A stretch of 64,000 nt of DNA from JBGAHD01 sp044226395 (GCA_044226395.1 JBGAHD010000002.1:558001-622000), one strand, 5' to 3'; shown: positions 51,445-60,859, numbered from the stretch's first letter. Numbers and translations are program-made. The notes: generated by a model from the sequence alone, not told the origin.

Positions 51445-52625
51445 AAAGCGTCCTGTTCGTCGACGACGAGAAGCACGTGCTCGACGGATTGCGCCTGGCG
51501 CTGTTCGAGCGTGACGACGTCTGGGACATGAGCTTCGCGCTCGGGCCCGAGAAGGCGCTCGAGTTGATGCACAAAGGCCCGTTCGACGCGGTGGTGTCCG
51601 ATCTGCGCATGCCGTCGATGGACGGCGCGGCCTTGCTCGAGCGCGCGCGGACGCTGTTGCCCGGCGCCGTGCGCGTGATTCTTTCGGGTCAGGCGGACCA
51701 TGTGAGCGTGGTGCGTGCCTTGGCGGTGGCGCATCAGTTCCTGCACAAGCCGTGCAGCGCCGAGGTGGTGTTCGACACCGTGCAGCACATGTTCGATCTG
51801 CGCGAGCTGATGTGCGACCCGCGCATCGAAGCCCTGATCGGACGACTCGAGTTCATTCCCTCGCCGCCGGAAACCTACTTCGAGCTGACGCGCCTGATGA
51901 ACAAGGACGACGCCGACGCCAACGATTTCGCCGCCGTGATCGAGCGCGACGGCGCGCTCAGCGCCAAGGTGCTGCAGATGGCCAACTCGGCTTATTTCCG
52001 CAGCCAGCGCGAGGTCACCAGCATTCGCCAGGCCGTGGTGCACTTGGGGCACGAGGCCTTGCGCTCGATGGTGTTGAGCTCGAGCCTGTTCGGCACCGCG
52101 GGCCCGCGCGTGGCGGCGGGCTTCGACCTCGCGGGCGAGCAAGCTCGCGCGCAGGCACTCGCGCAGCGCGCGCGCGATCTCGCGCCGCGCGCCGATGGCG
52201 AAACCGCGTTCGCGGCCGGGCTGCTGCACAATCTTGGACGGCTTGCCTTCGCCATGGGCGCGCCGGAAGCGTACGAACGCCTGCTCGAGGAAGCGGCCGG
52301 CGATCCGAAACGAATCGAAGCCGCGGAGCGCGAGCGCTTTTCCGTGAGCCGCGAACAAGTGGGCGCCTATCTGCTGGGCATTTGGGGCTTGCCCGGCACC
52401 CTGGTCGAAGCCGTCGCCTACCAAAGCGAACCCTCGCGCGCGCCCAATCCCGACGCGCCGACCTTGATGGCGGTACATGCGGCCTTGAACTTGCCCGCGG
52501 CGTCTTCGCCATCCGCCACCGACGACAGCGAAGCCCGTCTCGATCCGCGCGTGCTATCGCGTCCGGCGTGGCGCGATGCGATATCGCGCTGGCGTCACGA
52601 CGCCGCGGCGGTCAGCGCGGCCTGA
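51441..52625 (+). CDS. REC-HDOD response regulator
   Basis: A protein of 394 residues, with AGGAGG before the ATG. The receiver (1-120) has VLFVDDEKHVLDGL, the acceptor Asp in VVSDLRMPSMDG, and HKPCS with the conserved Lys. From about 130 comes an HDOD domain (RLEFIPSPPETYFELTRLMN, VIERDGALSAKVLQMANSAYF, VVHLGHEALRSMVLSSSLF, AAGLLHNLGRLAF). HDOD proteins lack full HD catalytic residues and act in signalling. Paired with the overlapping kinase. Confidence 0.92.
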   Translation: MKSVLFVDDEKHVLDGLRLALFERDDVWDMSFALGPEKALELMHKGPFDAVVSDLRMPSMDGAALLERARTLLPGAVRVILSGQADHVSVVRALAVAHQFLHKPCSAEVVFDTVQHMFDLRELMCDPRIEALIGRLEFIPSPPETYFELTRLMNKDDADANDFAAVIERDGALSAKVLQMANSAYFRSQREVTSIRQAVVHLGHEALRSMVLSSSLFGTAGPRVAAGFDLAGEQARAQALAQRARDLAPRADGETAFAAGLLHNLGRLAFAMGAPEAYERLLEEAAGDPKRIEAAERERFSVSREQVGAYLLGIWGLPGTLVEAVAYQSEPSRAPNPDAPTLMAVHAALNLPAASSPSATDDSEARLDPRVLSRPAWRDAISRWRHDAAAVSAA

Positions 52626-52684
52626 GCCGCGATCGCGACGAAGGCGGCGCGGCCGCCGAAGAGGCGTCGAGCGCCTGAATTAAC

Positions 52685-52719
52685 GCGCGAGGCGTCGCCG
52701 CTCAGGCGACGCCTCGCGC
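52685..52719. terminator. Perfect 15-bp hairpin between convergent genes
   Basis: Arms GCGCGAGGCGTCGCC and GGCGACGCCTCGCGC, loop GCTCA, between the REC-HDOD stop and the stop of paralogue B1. The core and loop recur after B2 (55385-55407), so this hairpin belongs to the A-B unit. Confidence 0.6.
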
Positions 52720-52726
52720 CCACGCT

Positions 52727-53944
52727 TCAGTGCGCCGTCATCGCATCGCCGACGAAGGCGAAGCTCTCGCCACCGGTGACGCCGATCAGGGTCAGCTGTC
52801 GCGGCTGGCCATCCTTGCCGAACAGGACCCAGCCGCGCCCCTTGAACGCCGCCCGTGTTGGCGCGTCGTCGGGTCGCATCGTGAAGTCGAAGAACGACCA
52901 GGTGCTCGACCCCGACGCGATCTCGCCGCGGAAGACGCAGGTCCGCGGGAGACTAACCACGCAGAATTGGCCCTGCTCGTCGAAGCGGACGCTTTGCGTG
53001 ATCAGACTTGACGTGAACGAGCGCCCCTCGAGCAACGAAAAGCTCACTGGCCGATGCATCGCGGCCGTGTCGGACGCTTGCGGCAGGACCTTGATCGACT
53101 CGACGGGTGACGGCGAGTAGCGTGGCGCATCCCCAGTGTCGAAGGGCGCGTCGATCGCGGTGACGGTGATGCCCGCGGGACCATCGAATGCGCTCATCGC
53201 GAAGGACCCGCGCGCGGATCGCGGCAAACCCGAATGACCGTTCAGGACCCCGGCGCGCGCCCCGCCGCGGGCAATGAAAAGCGTGGTCACGCGCTCCGCG
53301 CTCAAGCTCAGGACCGGCGCTTCGCGTTCCAGGCCCGCCAACCAGATCTCTCCTCGCTCGTCGATCGCGCCTTGCAACGTGCCGGAGAACCGCTCACCGC
53401 GTTGGTCGATCCTGTCGTAGGACCCAGCGAGCACGGCGGGTTCATAGCGCTGGCCGGCGACGACACGACAATCCTCGTCGCGCGACACGCCCTCGATCGC
53501 GGCCAGCCGCGTCAAGGTCATGGTCCCCGAACCGTAGTTCGCGCCCGCGGGACCGTTGCCGTCATAACGCAAGGTGGCCCCTTCGCAGGACAGATCCAAG
53601 GTGACATCGCCCCATTGGCGCAGCGCGAGCTCGCTCGGATTGAACGCGCCAAAGCGCATGCCGCTGGCCAGGTAAGCGCGGCCCGACAAGCGCAAGCCTC
53701 GGGTCTCGTCGATGGACGTCAGAGGCCCCTCGATGTACAGATGCACGGGGTTGCCGTCGCGATCGTAGACATACCAGAACGCGATCGCGCGACCATCGTC
53801 GAGCGCCTCGACCGAGAAGCCGTGACCGGATTGGGCGGGGTTGTAGTACGCGCCACTGACCGCGCGCGGTTCCACCGCGATCGCGTTAGCGCCAAAGAAC
53901 GCGCACGCCAGAAGGACGACTCGCATCATCGAGGGCATGTTCAT
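52727..53944 (-). CDS. Secreted tandem-array paralogue B1
   Basis: A protein of 405 residues with a leader ending GANAIAVE. The first domain opens VSGAYYNPAQSGHGFSVE, then DDGRAIAFWYVYDRDGNPVHLYIEG, a pattern common in xanthomonad secreted proteins of unknown role. The C-terminal domain ends FKGRGWVLFGKDGQPRQLTLIGVTGGESFAF. ATG overlaps the A1 stop (ATGA). Compared with A proteins it has DRDGNP and GHGFS in place of D.AGAP and GHGIS, and a longer middle. Confidence 0.82.
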   Translation of the reverse strand: MNMPSMMRVVLLACAFFGANAIAVEPRAVSGAYYNPAQSGHGFSVEALDDGRAIAFWYVYDRDGNPVHLYIEGPLTSIDETRGLRLSGRAYLASGMRFGAFNPSELALRQWGDVTLDLSCEGATLRYDGNGPAGANYGSGTMTLTRLAAIEGVSRDEDCRVVAGQRYEPAVLAGSYDRIDQRGERFSGTLQGAIDERGEIWLAGLEREAPVLSLSAERVTTLFIARGGARAGVLNGHSGLPRSARGSFAMSAFDGPAGITVTAIDAPFDTGDAPRYSPSPVESIKVLPQASDTAAMHRPVSFSLLEGRSFTSSLITQSVRFDEQGQFCVVSLPRTCVFRGEIASGSSTWSFFDFTMRPDDAPTRAAFKGRGWVLFGKDGQPRQLTLIGVTGGESFAFVGDAMTAH

Positions 53945-55122
53945 GGCGTCAACACCAGTCCGAAGCCATTGCCCCGATCATTGTCGCCGACGAACACCAG
54001 CCTTTCGGCTTGCGCGTCGCCGTACTCGACCCATCCGCGTCCGGAATAGGGCGTGCCCAGGGCATCGCCTTCGCGACGCAGTTCGAACGAGAAGAACGTC
54101 CAACCAGGAAACACGGGCTTGATCGCGCCGCGAAAGGCGCACGGCGCGGTCGAGGCATCGATGACGGCGATCTTGAGGCACACCGCGCCCGCGTCATCGA
54201 CTTCCACGCGCGCCTCATGCCAGTTGAAGGCGAACTGCATCTGCAACCGCGTGGTCCACGCGCGCCCGACCAGATCGGCGAGGCGCAACTCGCGCCGAAT
54301 GCGCGCGTTGGCGCCGGTATCGGCATCGAAACTCACGCCCGCGAACCACGGCTCGCGCGCCGGCACGGTGCCGGCATTGCCTTGCAGGGGCACGGCAAGA
54401 TGATCGCCGTCTTCGTGTTCGTTGTAGAACGCGTCATTGGGCAGGACGTCGGCCTCGAGCACATCGCGGTCGCCGGTCACCGACACTTGGCCGATGACCA
54501 CGGCCGGTGGCCACTGCGACGTGACGGCTGAAGGGCCATGCGTGCCACGCACGCGCGTGGCCCACAGCACGCCGTCGGGATCGACCGCGGCCACGCCCGG
54601 TTCGATTGGCGATGAGATGTGCCAGCGATAGTTCGCCGAGTAGAGCCCGTGCGGCAAACGACCCGGATCGGACAACTGGCAATCCAGCCCCGCGAGTTGG
54701 GTCAGGCGCGTCATCGGGATCGTGCCGGCGCCGAAACTCGGGCCACCGCTGGGGCCGTTGGCGTCATAGCTCAATGTCGCGTGCGTGCAGTCGCCGAACG
54801 CGAGGGTCACCCGACCCCAGACGCCCAAGGTATGACGCGCCGGATCAAATTCGCCGAAGCGCATGCCGCGACTCAAATACGCGGTGCCGGAAACGGCATG
54901 GCCCTCGATGTGACCGTCGATGTAGAGATGGATCGGATGACCGTTCGCGTCGTAGACGTACCAGAACGCGATCGCGCGCTGCTGGTCGAGGATCTCGAGC
55001 GAGATCCCGTGGCCTGATTGCGCCGGGTTGTACCAGGCGCCACTGATCGCGGGTGGCAAGACCGCGTGGGCCAAGCCGGTGAATCCCAGCAAGGCGGCCA
55101 GAAGTAGTCCTTTGGTGCTCAT
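53941..55122 (-). CDS. Secreted tandem-array paralogue A1
   Basis: A protein of 393 residues with a leader ending LAHAVL. SGAWYNPAQSGHGISLE and QRAIAFWYVYDANGHPIHLYIDG open the first domain; FFSFELRREGDALGTPYSGRGWVEYG closes the second. CGGAGTGAATA precedes the ATG, matching the ribosome-binding sites of the other A copies. It overlaps B1 by four bases, forming one A-B unit. Confidence 0.82.
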   Translation of the reverse strand: MSTKGLLLAALLGFTGLAHAVLPPAISGAWYNPAQSGHGISLEILDQQRAIAFWYVYDANGHPIHLYIDGHIEGHAVSGTAYLSRGMRFGEFDPARHTLGVWGRVTLAFGDCTHATLSYDANGPSGGPSFGAGTIPMTRLTQLAGLDCQLSDPGRLPHGLYSANYRWHISSPIEPGVAAVDPDGVLWATRVRGTHGPSAVTSQWPPAVVIGQVSVTGDRDVLEADVLPNDAFYNEHEDGDHLAVPLQGNAGTVPAREPWFAGVSFDADTGANARIRRELRLADLVGRAWTTRLQMQFAFNWHEARVEVDDAGAVCLKIAVIDASTAPCAFRGAIKPVFPGWTFFSFELRREGDALGTPYSGRGWVEYGDAQAERLVFVGDNDRGNGFGLVLTP

Positions 55123-55330
55123 TATTCACTCCGATGTGAATTCCATGATGTCGCCGCGTGGCGATCTCTGCGGATCGCTTGCGGACCGTGCTTTCCCTGT
55201 TCCTCGTCTGGCGTGTACGTGGAAGCGCGATCGAAAACATCATCTCGGTGACGATGGCGATGCCATTGACCGCCGTGCCGGCGGCCGAGCGACCCGCGTC
55301 GAGGCCGTGATCGGCCCGCGCGCGCGACGG
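55123..55330 (-). repeat. Duplicated leader repeat, copy 1 (upstream of A1)
   Basis: About 200 bp that match, base for base over long blocks, the region upstream of A3 (59274-59477), for example GGCGATCTCTGCGGATCGC, TCGGTGACGATGGCGA and TCGAGGCCGTGATCGG. It likely carries the unit promoter. The remaining bases to 55422 hold the B2 hairpin. Confidence 0.75.
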
Positions 55331-55384
55331 CTCACGTCATGACGCGAGCCGTCGCGAAAGCCGCGAGTGCCCGAGTTCACGCAC

Positions 55385-55407
55385 GAGGCGTCGCCGCTCT
55401 GGCGACG
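55385..55407 (-). terminator. Hairpin after paralogue B2
   Basis: GGCGTCGCC/GGCGACGCC with loop GCTCT, 16 bp past the B2 stop. Same core and near-identical loop as the hairpin after B1. Confidence 0.55.
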
Positions 55408-55422
55408 CCCCGCGCGCGCGAC

Positions 55423-56634
55423 TTACGGCGTGCTGACGCTGCCGGAGAAGGCAAAGCCTTCGCCGCCTTGCGTGCCCACCATCGCCAGAAGGCGCGGCTG
55501 GCCCTCGGGCGAATACAGCACCCAGCCGCGACCCTTGACCGGCGCATGAGTCAGGCCCTGGCGATAGGCCAGCTCGAAGTCGAAGAAGGCCCAGTCGCCA
55601 GGCACGGCGGTGAACTTGCCCGTGAACTGGCAATCGAGGGCCACCGTGGTGTAGCGGGCGACGCAGACGTTGCCCGCGGCATCGATGATCACCTGCGGAC
55701 CGTCCGGGCCCATCGTGAAGCGCTTGCCGGCGAGTGTCCTGGCATTGAAGGGCCGATGCAGGGCGGCGGTGTCGGCGACATCGCGATCAACGTCGATGCG
55801 CGTGATCAGATCGGCCATCTCGAACTCGCGCGAAGCACTGCCTTCGACGTCGGAATGAATCGCGATGATGCGAAAACCTCCGTCCGACTCGTAGCGCACC
55901 GGCACGTCGATGATGGCGGTCGATGACCGCGGCATGCCCGACTCGTTCGCCACGTTGGCGCGCACTTCGGCGTCGACCTTGAACGAAAACAAGGTGCCCA
56001 GCGAGACGGCCGTGACGATCGGCCCGCCCATTCGTGGCGCCGCCAGCAGCACTCTTCCGCGTTCGTCGGCGACGCCGAACATCGGCTCGGTGCCGCCGTC
56101 GCCGAACGTGGAGGTGCCCGCGAGAATAACGGGATCATGCAGATCGACGTGCCCGCGAACGCAGTCTTCCGCGCGCAGGATGCCCTTGATCGCGGACAAC
56201 CGTTGCAGGGCCACCGGGCCGGTGCCGAATCCCGCGCCGGCGGGACCATTGGCGTTGTAGCGCGCGTAGGCGCGATCGCAGCCGATGTCGATCACGACAT
56301 CGCCCCATTCGCGCAACTCGACGTCGGCGGGATCGAAGCTGCCGAAACGCATGCCGCGCGGCAGATAAGCGCGCCCGTTCAAGCGCAGTTCGCCACTGCT
56401 GATGGGCTGAAGCGGCCCCTCGATGTACAGATGCACCGGATTGCCGTCGCGATCGTAGACATACCACCACGCGATGGCGCGACCGTCGTCGAGCGCTTCG
56501 ATCGAGAAGCCGTGCCCGGAGTGATTGGGGTCGTAGTACGAGCCATTGATCGCGCTTGGGGATACCGCGCGCGCGAGGCCGAAGGCCAAGACCGCGATAA
56601 CGACGAAGATAAAACGCGCGAGAAAGGTATTCAT
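55423..56634 (-). CDS. Secreted tandem-array paralogue B2
   Basis: A protein of 403 residues with a leader ending ARAVSP. INGSYYDPNHSGHGFSIE, DDGRAIAWWYVYDRDGNPVHLYIEG, and the end VKGRGWVLYSPEGQPRLLAMVGTQGGEGFAFSG make it the counterpart of B1. The start overlaps the A2 stop (ATGA). No GFE tail. Confidence 0.82.
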   Translation of the reverse strand: MNTFLARFIFVVIAVLAFGLARAVSPSAINGSYYDPNHSGHGFSIEALDDGRAIAWWYVYDRDGNPVHLYIEGPLQPISSGELRLNGRAYLPRGMRFGSFDPADVELREWGDVVIDIGCDRAYARYNANGPAGAGFGTGPVALQRLSAIKGILRAEDCVRGHVDLHDPVILAGTSTFGDGGTEPMFGVADERGRVLLAAPRMGGPIVTAVSLGTLFSFKVDAEVRANVANESGMPRSSTAIIDVPVRYESDGGFRIIAIHSDVEGSASREFEMADLITRIDVDRDVADTAALHRPFNARTLAGKRFTMGPDGPQVIIDAAGNVCVARYTTVALDCQFTGKFTAVPGDWAFFDFELAYRQGLTHAPVKGRGWVLYSPEGQPRLLAMVGTQGGEGFAFSGSVSTP

Positions 56635-57812
56635 GGCGTCACCACCGTCGCCACCACGCCCAGGCCATCGCCGCGCGTGTTGTCACCGACCAGGACCAAG
56701 CGTTCCGGTCCGTTGGCGCCGTACTCCACCCAGCCGCGACCGCTGTAGGCATTGCCAAGCCGATCCCGAGGATTCTTCAACGTGAAGGCGAAGAAGGTCC
56801 AGCCGGGGTAGACCGCGACCAGATCGCCGCGGTACTCGCAGTCAGGGCTGGGGCTCGATTCGATCAAGTCCAGGCACAGGCTGCCATCGGCCGACACGCG
56901 CGTGAACAACGATTGGGGAGCGATTTGGAAGATCAGTTTGGTCTCGAACGTCAGGCCGACCAGATCGGCCAGGCGAAAGTCGCGTTGAATGCGCGCGTTG
57001 TTGCTCGTGTCGGCATTGAAGGCGAACGCGCGCAGCCATTCGCGCCCGGGCTGGGCCGAGCCGGCGTTGCCGTTCAAGCGCACGTCGAAAGGCTCGGCGA
57101 AGCCGCGTTCGCGCGCGAAGGCCACATTGCCGTAGGCACGCGTCTTCAAGACATTGGCATTGCCTTGCTTATCGACCTGGCCGATGACCACGGGCGGCGA
57201 GGGTTGCGGGCTCGGGGTGTTAGGGCTGAGCGAGCCCGAGACATTCGCGGCCCAGAACACGCCATCGGGATCGACCGCGGCGGCCATGGGCTGCGTGCCG
57301 AGATGGGTCTGCCCCAGGTAGGTCGCGGTGTACAAACCTTGCGGGAGACGGCCGGTGTCGGACAAGGCGCAATCGAGTCCCGCGAGTTGGGACAGGCGCG
57401 CCATCGCGATATCGCCCGAGCCGAAGCTCGCGCCACCGCGGGGGCCGTCGGCGTCGTAGTGCAACGTTGCGTGCGCGCAGTCCTGGAAATCCAGGCGCAC
57501 GTGGCCCCACACGCCGATCGTGTGCCGACTGCTGTCGAAGCTGCCGAACGGCATGCCGCGACTCAGATACGCCGGGCCCGTGATCGAATGGCCCTGAACC
57601 TGACCATCGATATACAAATGAATCGGCGCGCCGGCCGCGTCGTACACGAACCAGTACGCGATCGCTCGTCGATCATCGAGCACCTCGAGCGAGATGCCGT
57701 GGCCCGATTGCGCCGGGTTGTACCAGGCGCCGCTCATGCCCGGCGGCAAGGCCGCGCAGGCCAGACCGCCATATCCCAGCAACAAGGCTAGGGTTAGTCC
57801 TTGGGTTTTCAT
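56631..57812 (-). CDS. Secreted tandem-array paralogue A2
   Basis: A protein of 393 residues, exactly the length of A1. Leader MKTQGLTLALLLGYGG to CAAL; then SGAWYNPAQSGHGISLE, DDRRAIAYWFVYDAAGAPIHLYIDG; end YSGRGWVEYGANGPERLVLVGDN. AGGAGTGAAC precedes the ATG. It is paired with B2 by overlap. Confidence 0.82.
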   Translation of the reverse strand: MKTQGLTLALLLGYGGLACAALPPGMSGAWYNPAQSGHGISLEVLDDRRAIAYWFVYDAAGAPIHLYIDGQVQGHSITGPAYLSRGMPFGSFDSSRHTIGVWGHVRLDFQDCAHATLHYDADGPRGGASFGSGDIAMARLSQLAGLDCALSDTGRLPQGLYTATYLGQTHLGTQPMAAAVDPDGVFWAANVSGSLSPNTPSPQPSPPVVIGQVDKQGNANVLKTRAYGNVAFARERGFAEPFDVRLNGNAGSAQPGREWLRAFAFNADTSNNARIQRDFRLADLVGLTFETKLIFQIAPQSLFTRVSADGSLCLDLIESSPSPDCEYRGDLVAVYPGWTFFAFTLKNPRDRLGNAYSGRGWVEYGANGPERLVLVGDNTRGDGLGVVATVVTP

Positions 57813-58100
57813 GTTCACTCCTGTTCTCAATTCAGTGTCATCCGCTGATCGGCCTCTTCGGGCCGTGCGCGGTCCTTTGACGCTGCCAAACCCGGCGCGC
57901 GAACGCGCTGGATCATGGCTTCCCTTCAACGACCATCGCGTTGTCGCGATGGGTAACGCTGTTTGCGCGCGGCGATGCCGGGCCAAGCCCGTCCTCGCCA
58001 TCACATCATTAGGCCAACGACGTGCAAGAGCCCTCCTGGCGACAGGCCTGGCCCACTTTTCTTCACGAACGCCTCGACCGGGTTGTCGCGCTTGATGACT
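57813..58100. other. Intergenic region between A2 and A3 (288 bp)
   Basis: It holds the A2 promoter region and the place where a B gene would sit after A3. I find no recognisable B remnant. It differs from the duplicated leaders upstream of A1 and A3 beyond the ribosome-binding site. Confidence 0.45.
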
Positions 58101-59273
58101 TCACCCCCGATTTCTCAACGGATCGATGCCTTGGCCGCGCGCGTTGTCGCCCATCAGCACGACGCGCTCGGCCCCGGCCATGCCGTACTCCACCCAACCG
58201 CGTCCGCGATAGGGATTGCCCGAGACATCGTCGCGCCGATGCATGGCGAAGGTAAAAAACGTCGAGCCCGCGAACGCCGACACGATCGTGGCGCGCAGCG
58301 AGCAATCGCGACCGCCGATGTAGCCCACGACCTCGATGCACAATTCGCCATTGGCGCTGATGCGGGTGCGCGTCGGATCCGAGGCGAACTGATACAACAA
58401 CTCCGTCGCGAACATGCGAGCGGCCAGATCGCGCATGTCGAGTTCACGCGCGATGCGCGCGTTCTCGACGGGGTTCTCGCGCACGGTCAAGCGCATGAAT
58501 CCATCATCGAGCAAGGCTTTGCCGCCATTGCCCAGCAGTTGCAAGCGCAAGGGTTCGACCTTGCCCCGTTCGACGCGGAACGCCGAGTCACCATACGCCA
58601 TGCCGCGCAGCAAATCGCGGTCGCCGCCGACATCGACTTGGGCGATCACGATCGAGGGCAAGGCCATGCCGGTCATCGCGCGCAGCCCCGGCAGCGCGAA
58701 GCTATGGGCCGCCCAGGGCACGTGATGGGGATCGACCGCGTCGCGCGTCGCGTGGATCACGCCGCCGAGGATCACGTCGACGCTGGCGTTGTACAGGCCC
58801 GCGGGCAAGCGCTCGGTATCGGACAAGACGCAATCGAGCCCGGCGAGTTGGGTCAGACGCGTCATCGCGATATCGCCCGAACCGTAGCTCGCGCCACCGC
58901 GCGGACCGTCGGCGTCGTAGTGCAGGTTCGCGTGCGCGCGGTCCTGGAAGGTGATGTGCACGTGGCCCCACACGCCGATCGTGTGCTGGGCCTGGTCAAA
59001 GCCGTCGAACGGCACGTCGCGACTCAGATACGCCGGGCCAGTGATCGCATGGCCCTGGATCCGGCCATCGATGTAGAGATGCATCGGCTCGCCCGCCGCG
59101 TCGTGCGCGTACCAGCAGGCCAGCGCGCGTCGATCATCGAGGATTTCGAGAGAGATGCCGTGGCCCGATGGCGCCGGGGTGTACCAGGCGCCACTGATGC
59201 CCGGCGGCAAGGCCGCGCAGGCCACGCCGCAACACCCCAGCAGTAATGCCAGGGTTAGCTTTTGGGTTTTCAT
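58101..59273 (-). CDS. Secreted tandem-array paralogue A3 (solo, altered C-terminus)
   Basis: A protein of 390 residues. Leader MKTQKLTLALLLGCCG to CAAL; SGAWYTPAPSGHGISLE; DDRRALACWYAHDAAGEPMHLYIDG; YRGRGWVEYGMAGAERVVLMGDN. After GDNARGQG the ending IDPLRNRG differs from the A1/A2 endings, and no B gene follows. It diverges more than A1/A2 (WYAHD for WYVYD, TPAPS for NPAQS), so it may be drifting. Confidence 0.78.
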   Translation of the reverse strand: MKTQKLTLALLLGCCGVACAALPPGISGAWYTPAPSGHGISLEILDDRRALACWYAHDAAGEPMHLYIDGRIQGHAITGPAYLSRDVPFDGFDQAQHTIGVWGHVHITFQDRAHANLHYDADGPRGGASYGSGDIAMTRLTQLAGLDCVLSDTERLPAGLYNASVDVILGGVIHATRDAVDPHHVPWAAHSFALPGLRAMTGMALPSIVIAQVDVGGDRDLLRGMAYGDSAFRVERGKVEPLRLQLLGNGGKALLDDGFMRLTVRENPVENARIARELDMRDLAARMFATELLYQFASDPTRTRISANGELCIEVVGYIGGRDCSLRATIVSAFAGSTFFTFAMHRRDDVSGNPYRGRGWVEYGMAGAERVVLMGDNARGQGIDPLRNRG

Positions 59274-59477
59274 GTTCACTCCGATTTGAATTCCATCTTT
59301 TCGCCGCGTGGCGATCTCTGCGGATCGCTTGCGGACCGAGCTTTCCCTATCGCTCGTCAAGCGAGTACGGGGAAGCACGGTCGAAGACATCATGTCGGTG
59401 ACGATGGCGAGGGCATTGGCCGCCGTGCCGGCGCCCGATCGACCCTCGTCGAGGCCGTGATCGGGGCGCGCGCGCGA
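59274..59477 (-). repeat. Duplicated leader repeat, copy 2 (upstream of A3)
   Basis: Matches 55123-55330, including a ribosome-binding site CGGAGTGAAC and blocks GGCGATCTCTGCGGATCGC and TCGAGGCCGTGATCGG. Its upstream end joins the broken A4 gene directly. Confidence 0.75.
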
Positions 59478-59632
59478 GCCAGCGCGCGTCGATCCTCTTG
59501 GAATTCGAGGGAGATGCCGTGGCGCGATGGCGCCGGGTTGTAGCAGGCGCCACTGAGGCCCGGCGGCAAGGCCGCGCTGGCCATGCCGCAACACCCCAGC
59601 GGCAATGCCAGGGTTAGTCCTTGGGTTTTCAT
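59478..59632 (-). pseudogene. Truncated tandem-array paralogue A4
   Basis: The ATG at 59632 with CGGAGTGAGT upstream starts MKTQGLTLALPLGCCGMAS, then SGACYNPAPSRHGISLE and EDRRALA, matching A2/A3 for about 50 residues. At RRALA the homology stops and the frame runs into the leader repeat. A deletion therefore removed the rest of A4 and any B4. Substitutions (W to C, G to R) fit relaxed selection. Confidence 0.75.
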
Positions 59633-60081
59633 ACTCACTCCGATAAAGAATCACTGTTCCGCGTCGCGACCTCTGCGTGCCGCTGGCGGTCCCCATTCTG
59701 GGTTCGTTCTCGACGCGCGAACGCGTCGGTGGCCGATATCCCCCGGCCAGCGATGATCCTAGTCCCGCGACCGCGCGATGGAATAGCCGTTCGTCCGAGC
59801 GCGGCTCGACCTGCAAGGTCCGACAGGCCTCACGATGGCGGCATCGGCGTCGGCGCGACTCACGTGGCCCACGGACGATCGGTGAGGACTGCGAATCGTC
59901 GGCGCGGCGCACGCAACGTCAAGGATGTCGACGGCGTCCTTGTCAGCGTCACACGACCGGTGTAAATCCAGGGTCGTCCGTCGCGCGTATTTCGCGCCCG
60001 GGCCCGAGCGGGCCCTGGTCGCGACGGGAGGGAGGCTCGTTGCGAGCTTCGATCAACGCTTCACCGGGAGACGGCACCGCC
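59633..60081. other. 449-bp intergenic region between the array and the ECF sigma gene
   Basis: The first 55 bp past A4 (around CGCGACCTCTGCGTGCCGCTGG) are a degenerate copy of the leader repeat. A possible plus-strand promoter TTGTCA-N17-TAAATC starts near 59946, about 110 bp before the sigma factor, but the -10 is poor. No gene seen. Confidence 0.4.
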
Positions 60082-60786
60082 ATGCTTTCAGCACTCGAGG
60101 CGCAACCGCGTCGGACCATCGACGACGTTGACGACGACACGGTGGTTGCCCTTGCCGAGCCAGCACCGGCGCCGACGCCGCCGATGCGCGAGGCCACGCT
60201 CACTCCCGAGGCGCGCGCCTTCAATCTGCGTCTGGAATCGCTGTTACGCCGCAGCGCCACCGGCGATCGCGCGGCGTTCGCGCAGTATTACCGCGAGACC
60301 AGCGCGCGCGTCGCCGCCTTCGTGCGTTCGCGCATGGGCAACGAGGACGACGTGCACGAAGTGGTCAACGACGTCTTTACCCTGGCTTGGCGGTTCGCGC
60401 ACAAGTACGACGCCACGCGCCTGGATCCGATCAGCTGGATGATCATGATGGCGCGGTCGCGCGTGGTCGATCGCCTGCGTCGCCATGGCACGGCCCATGG
60501 CGCGATGGAAGCGCTGCGCGTGGCCCAGCCCGAGGCCGACGCCATCGTCACCGGCCCCGCCGAAGTGGTCGACCGCGAGGCCGCGCGCGCGCTGCTGATG
60601 CGCGCGGCCGACGTGCTAACGCCGCGCAGCAGCCGCGCCGTGCGGCTGTCGGTGGTCGAAGGTCGCACGCACCCGGAGATCGCGGCCGAGACCAGCGAGC
60701 CGCTGGGCACGGTCAAGACGCGCATCCGGCGCGCGCTGATCCATATTCGCGAGCAGCTGAGCCAGGTGCTCGGCCACGCCCGCTAG
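60082..60786 (+). CDS. ECF-type RNA polymerase sigma factor
   Basis: A protein of 234 residues, with GGGAGACGG upstream of ATG 60082. After a 50-residue acidic N-terminal extension, region 2 follows (FAQYYRETSARVAAFVRSRMG, DVHEVVNDVFTLAWRFAHKYD, SWMIMMARSRVVDRLRR). Region 4 is RSSRAVRLSVVEGRTHPEIAAE with TVKTRIRRALIHIRE. No anti-sigma gene follows; instead a LuxR-type regulator is 73 bp downstream, so the control mechanism is unclear. Confidence 0.92.
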   Translation: MLSALEAQPRRTIDDVDDDTVVALAEPAPAPTPPMREATLTPEARAFNLRLESLLRRSATGDRAAFAQYYRETSARVAAFVRSRMGNEDDVHEVVNDVFTLAWRFAHKYDATRLDPISWMIMMARSRVVDRLRRHGTAHGAMEALRVAQPEADAIVTGPAEVVDREAARALLMRAADVLTPRSSRAVRLSVVEGRTHPEIAAETSEPLGTVKTRIRRALIHIREQLSQVLGHAR

Positions 60787-60859
60787 GGCCGCAACCACCC
60801 GCGAATCCGCGGCCCCCACTCGCGCGTATCGCCTGCACCTGAGTTGCCGGCGCGCGCGC

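Noticed and set aside
58101..58130. Frameshift at the end of A3
   Set aside because: Other frames do not restore the A1/A2 ending, so the different C-terminus is real in this sequence.
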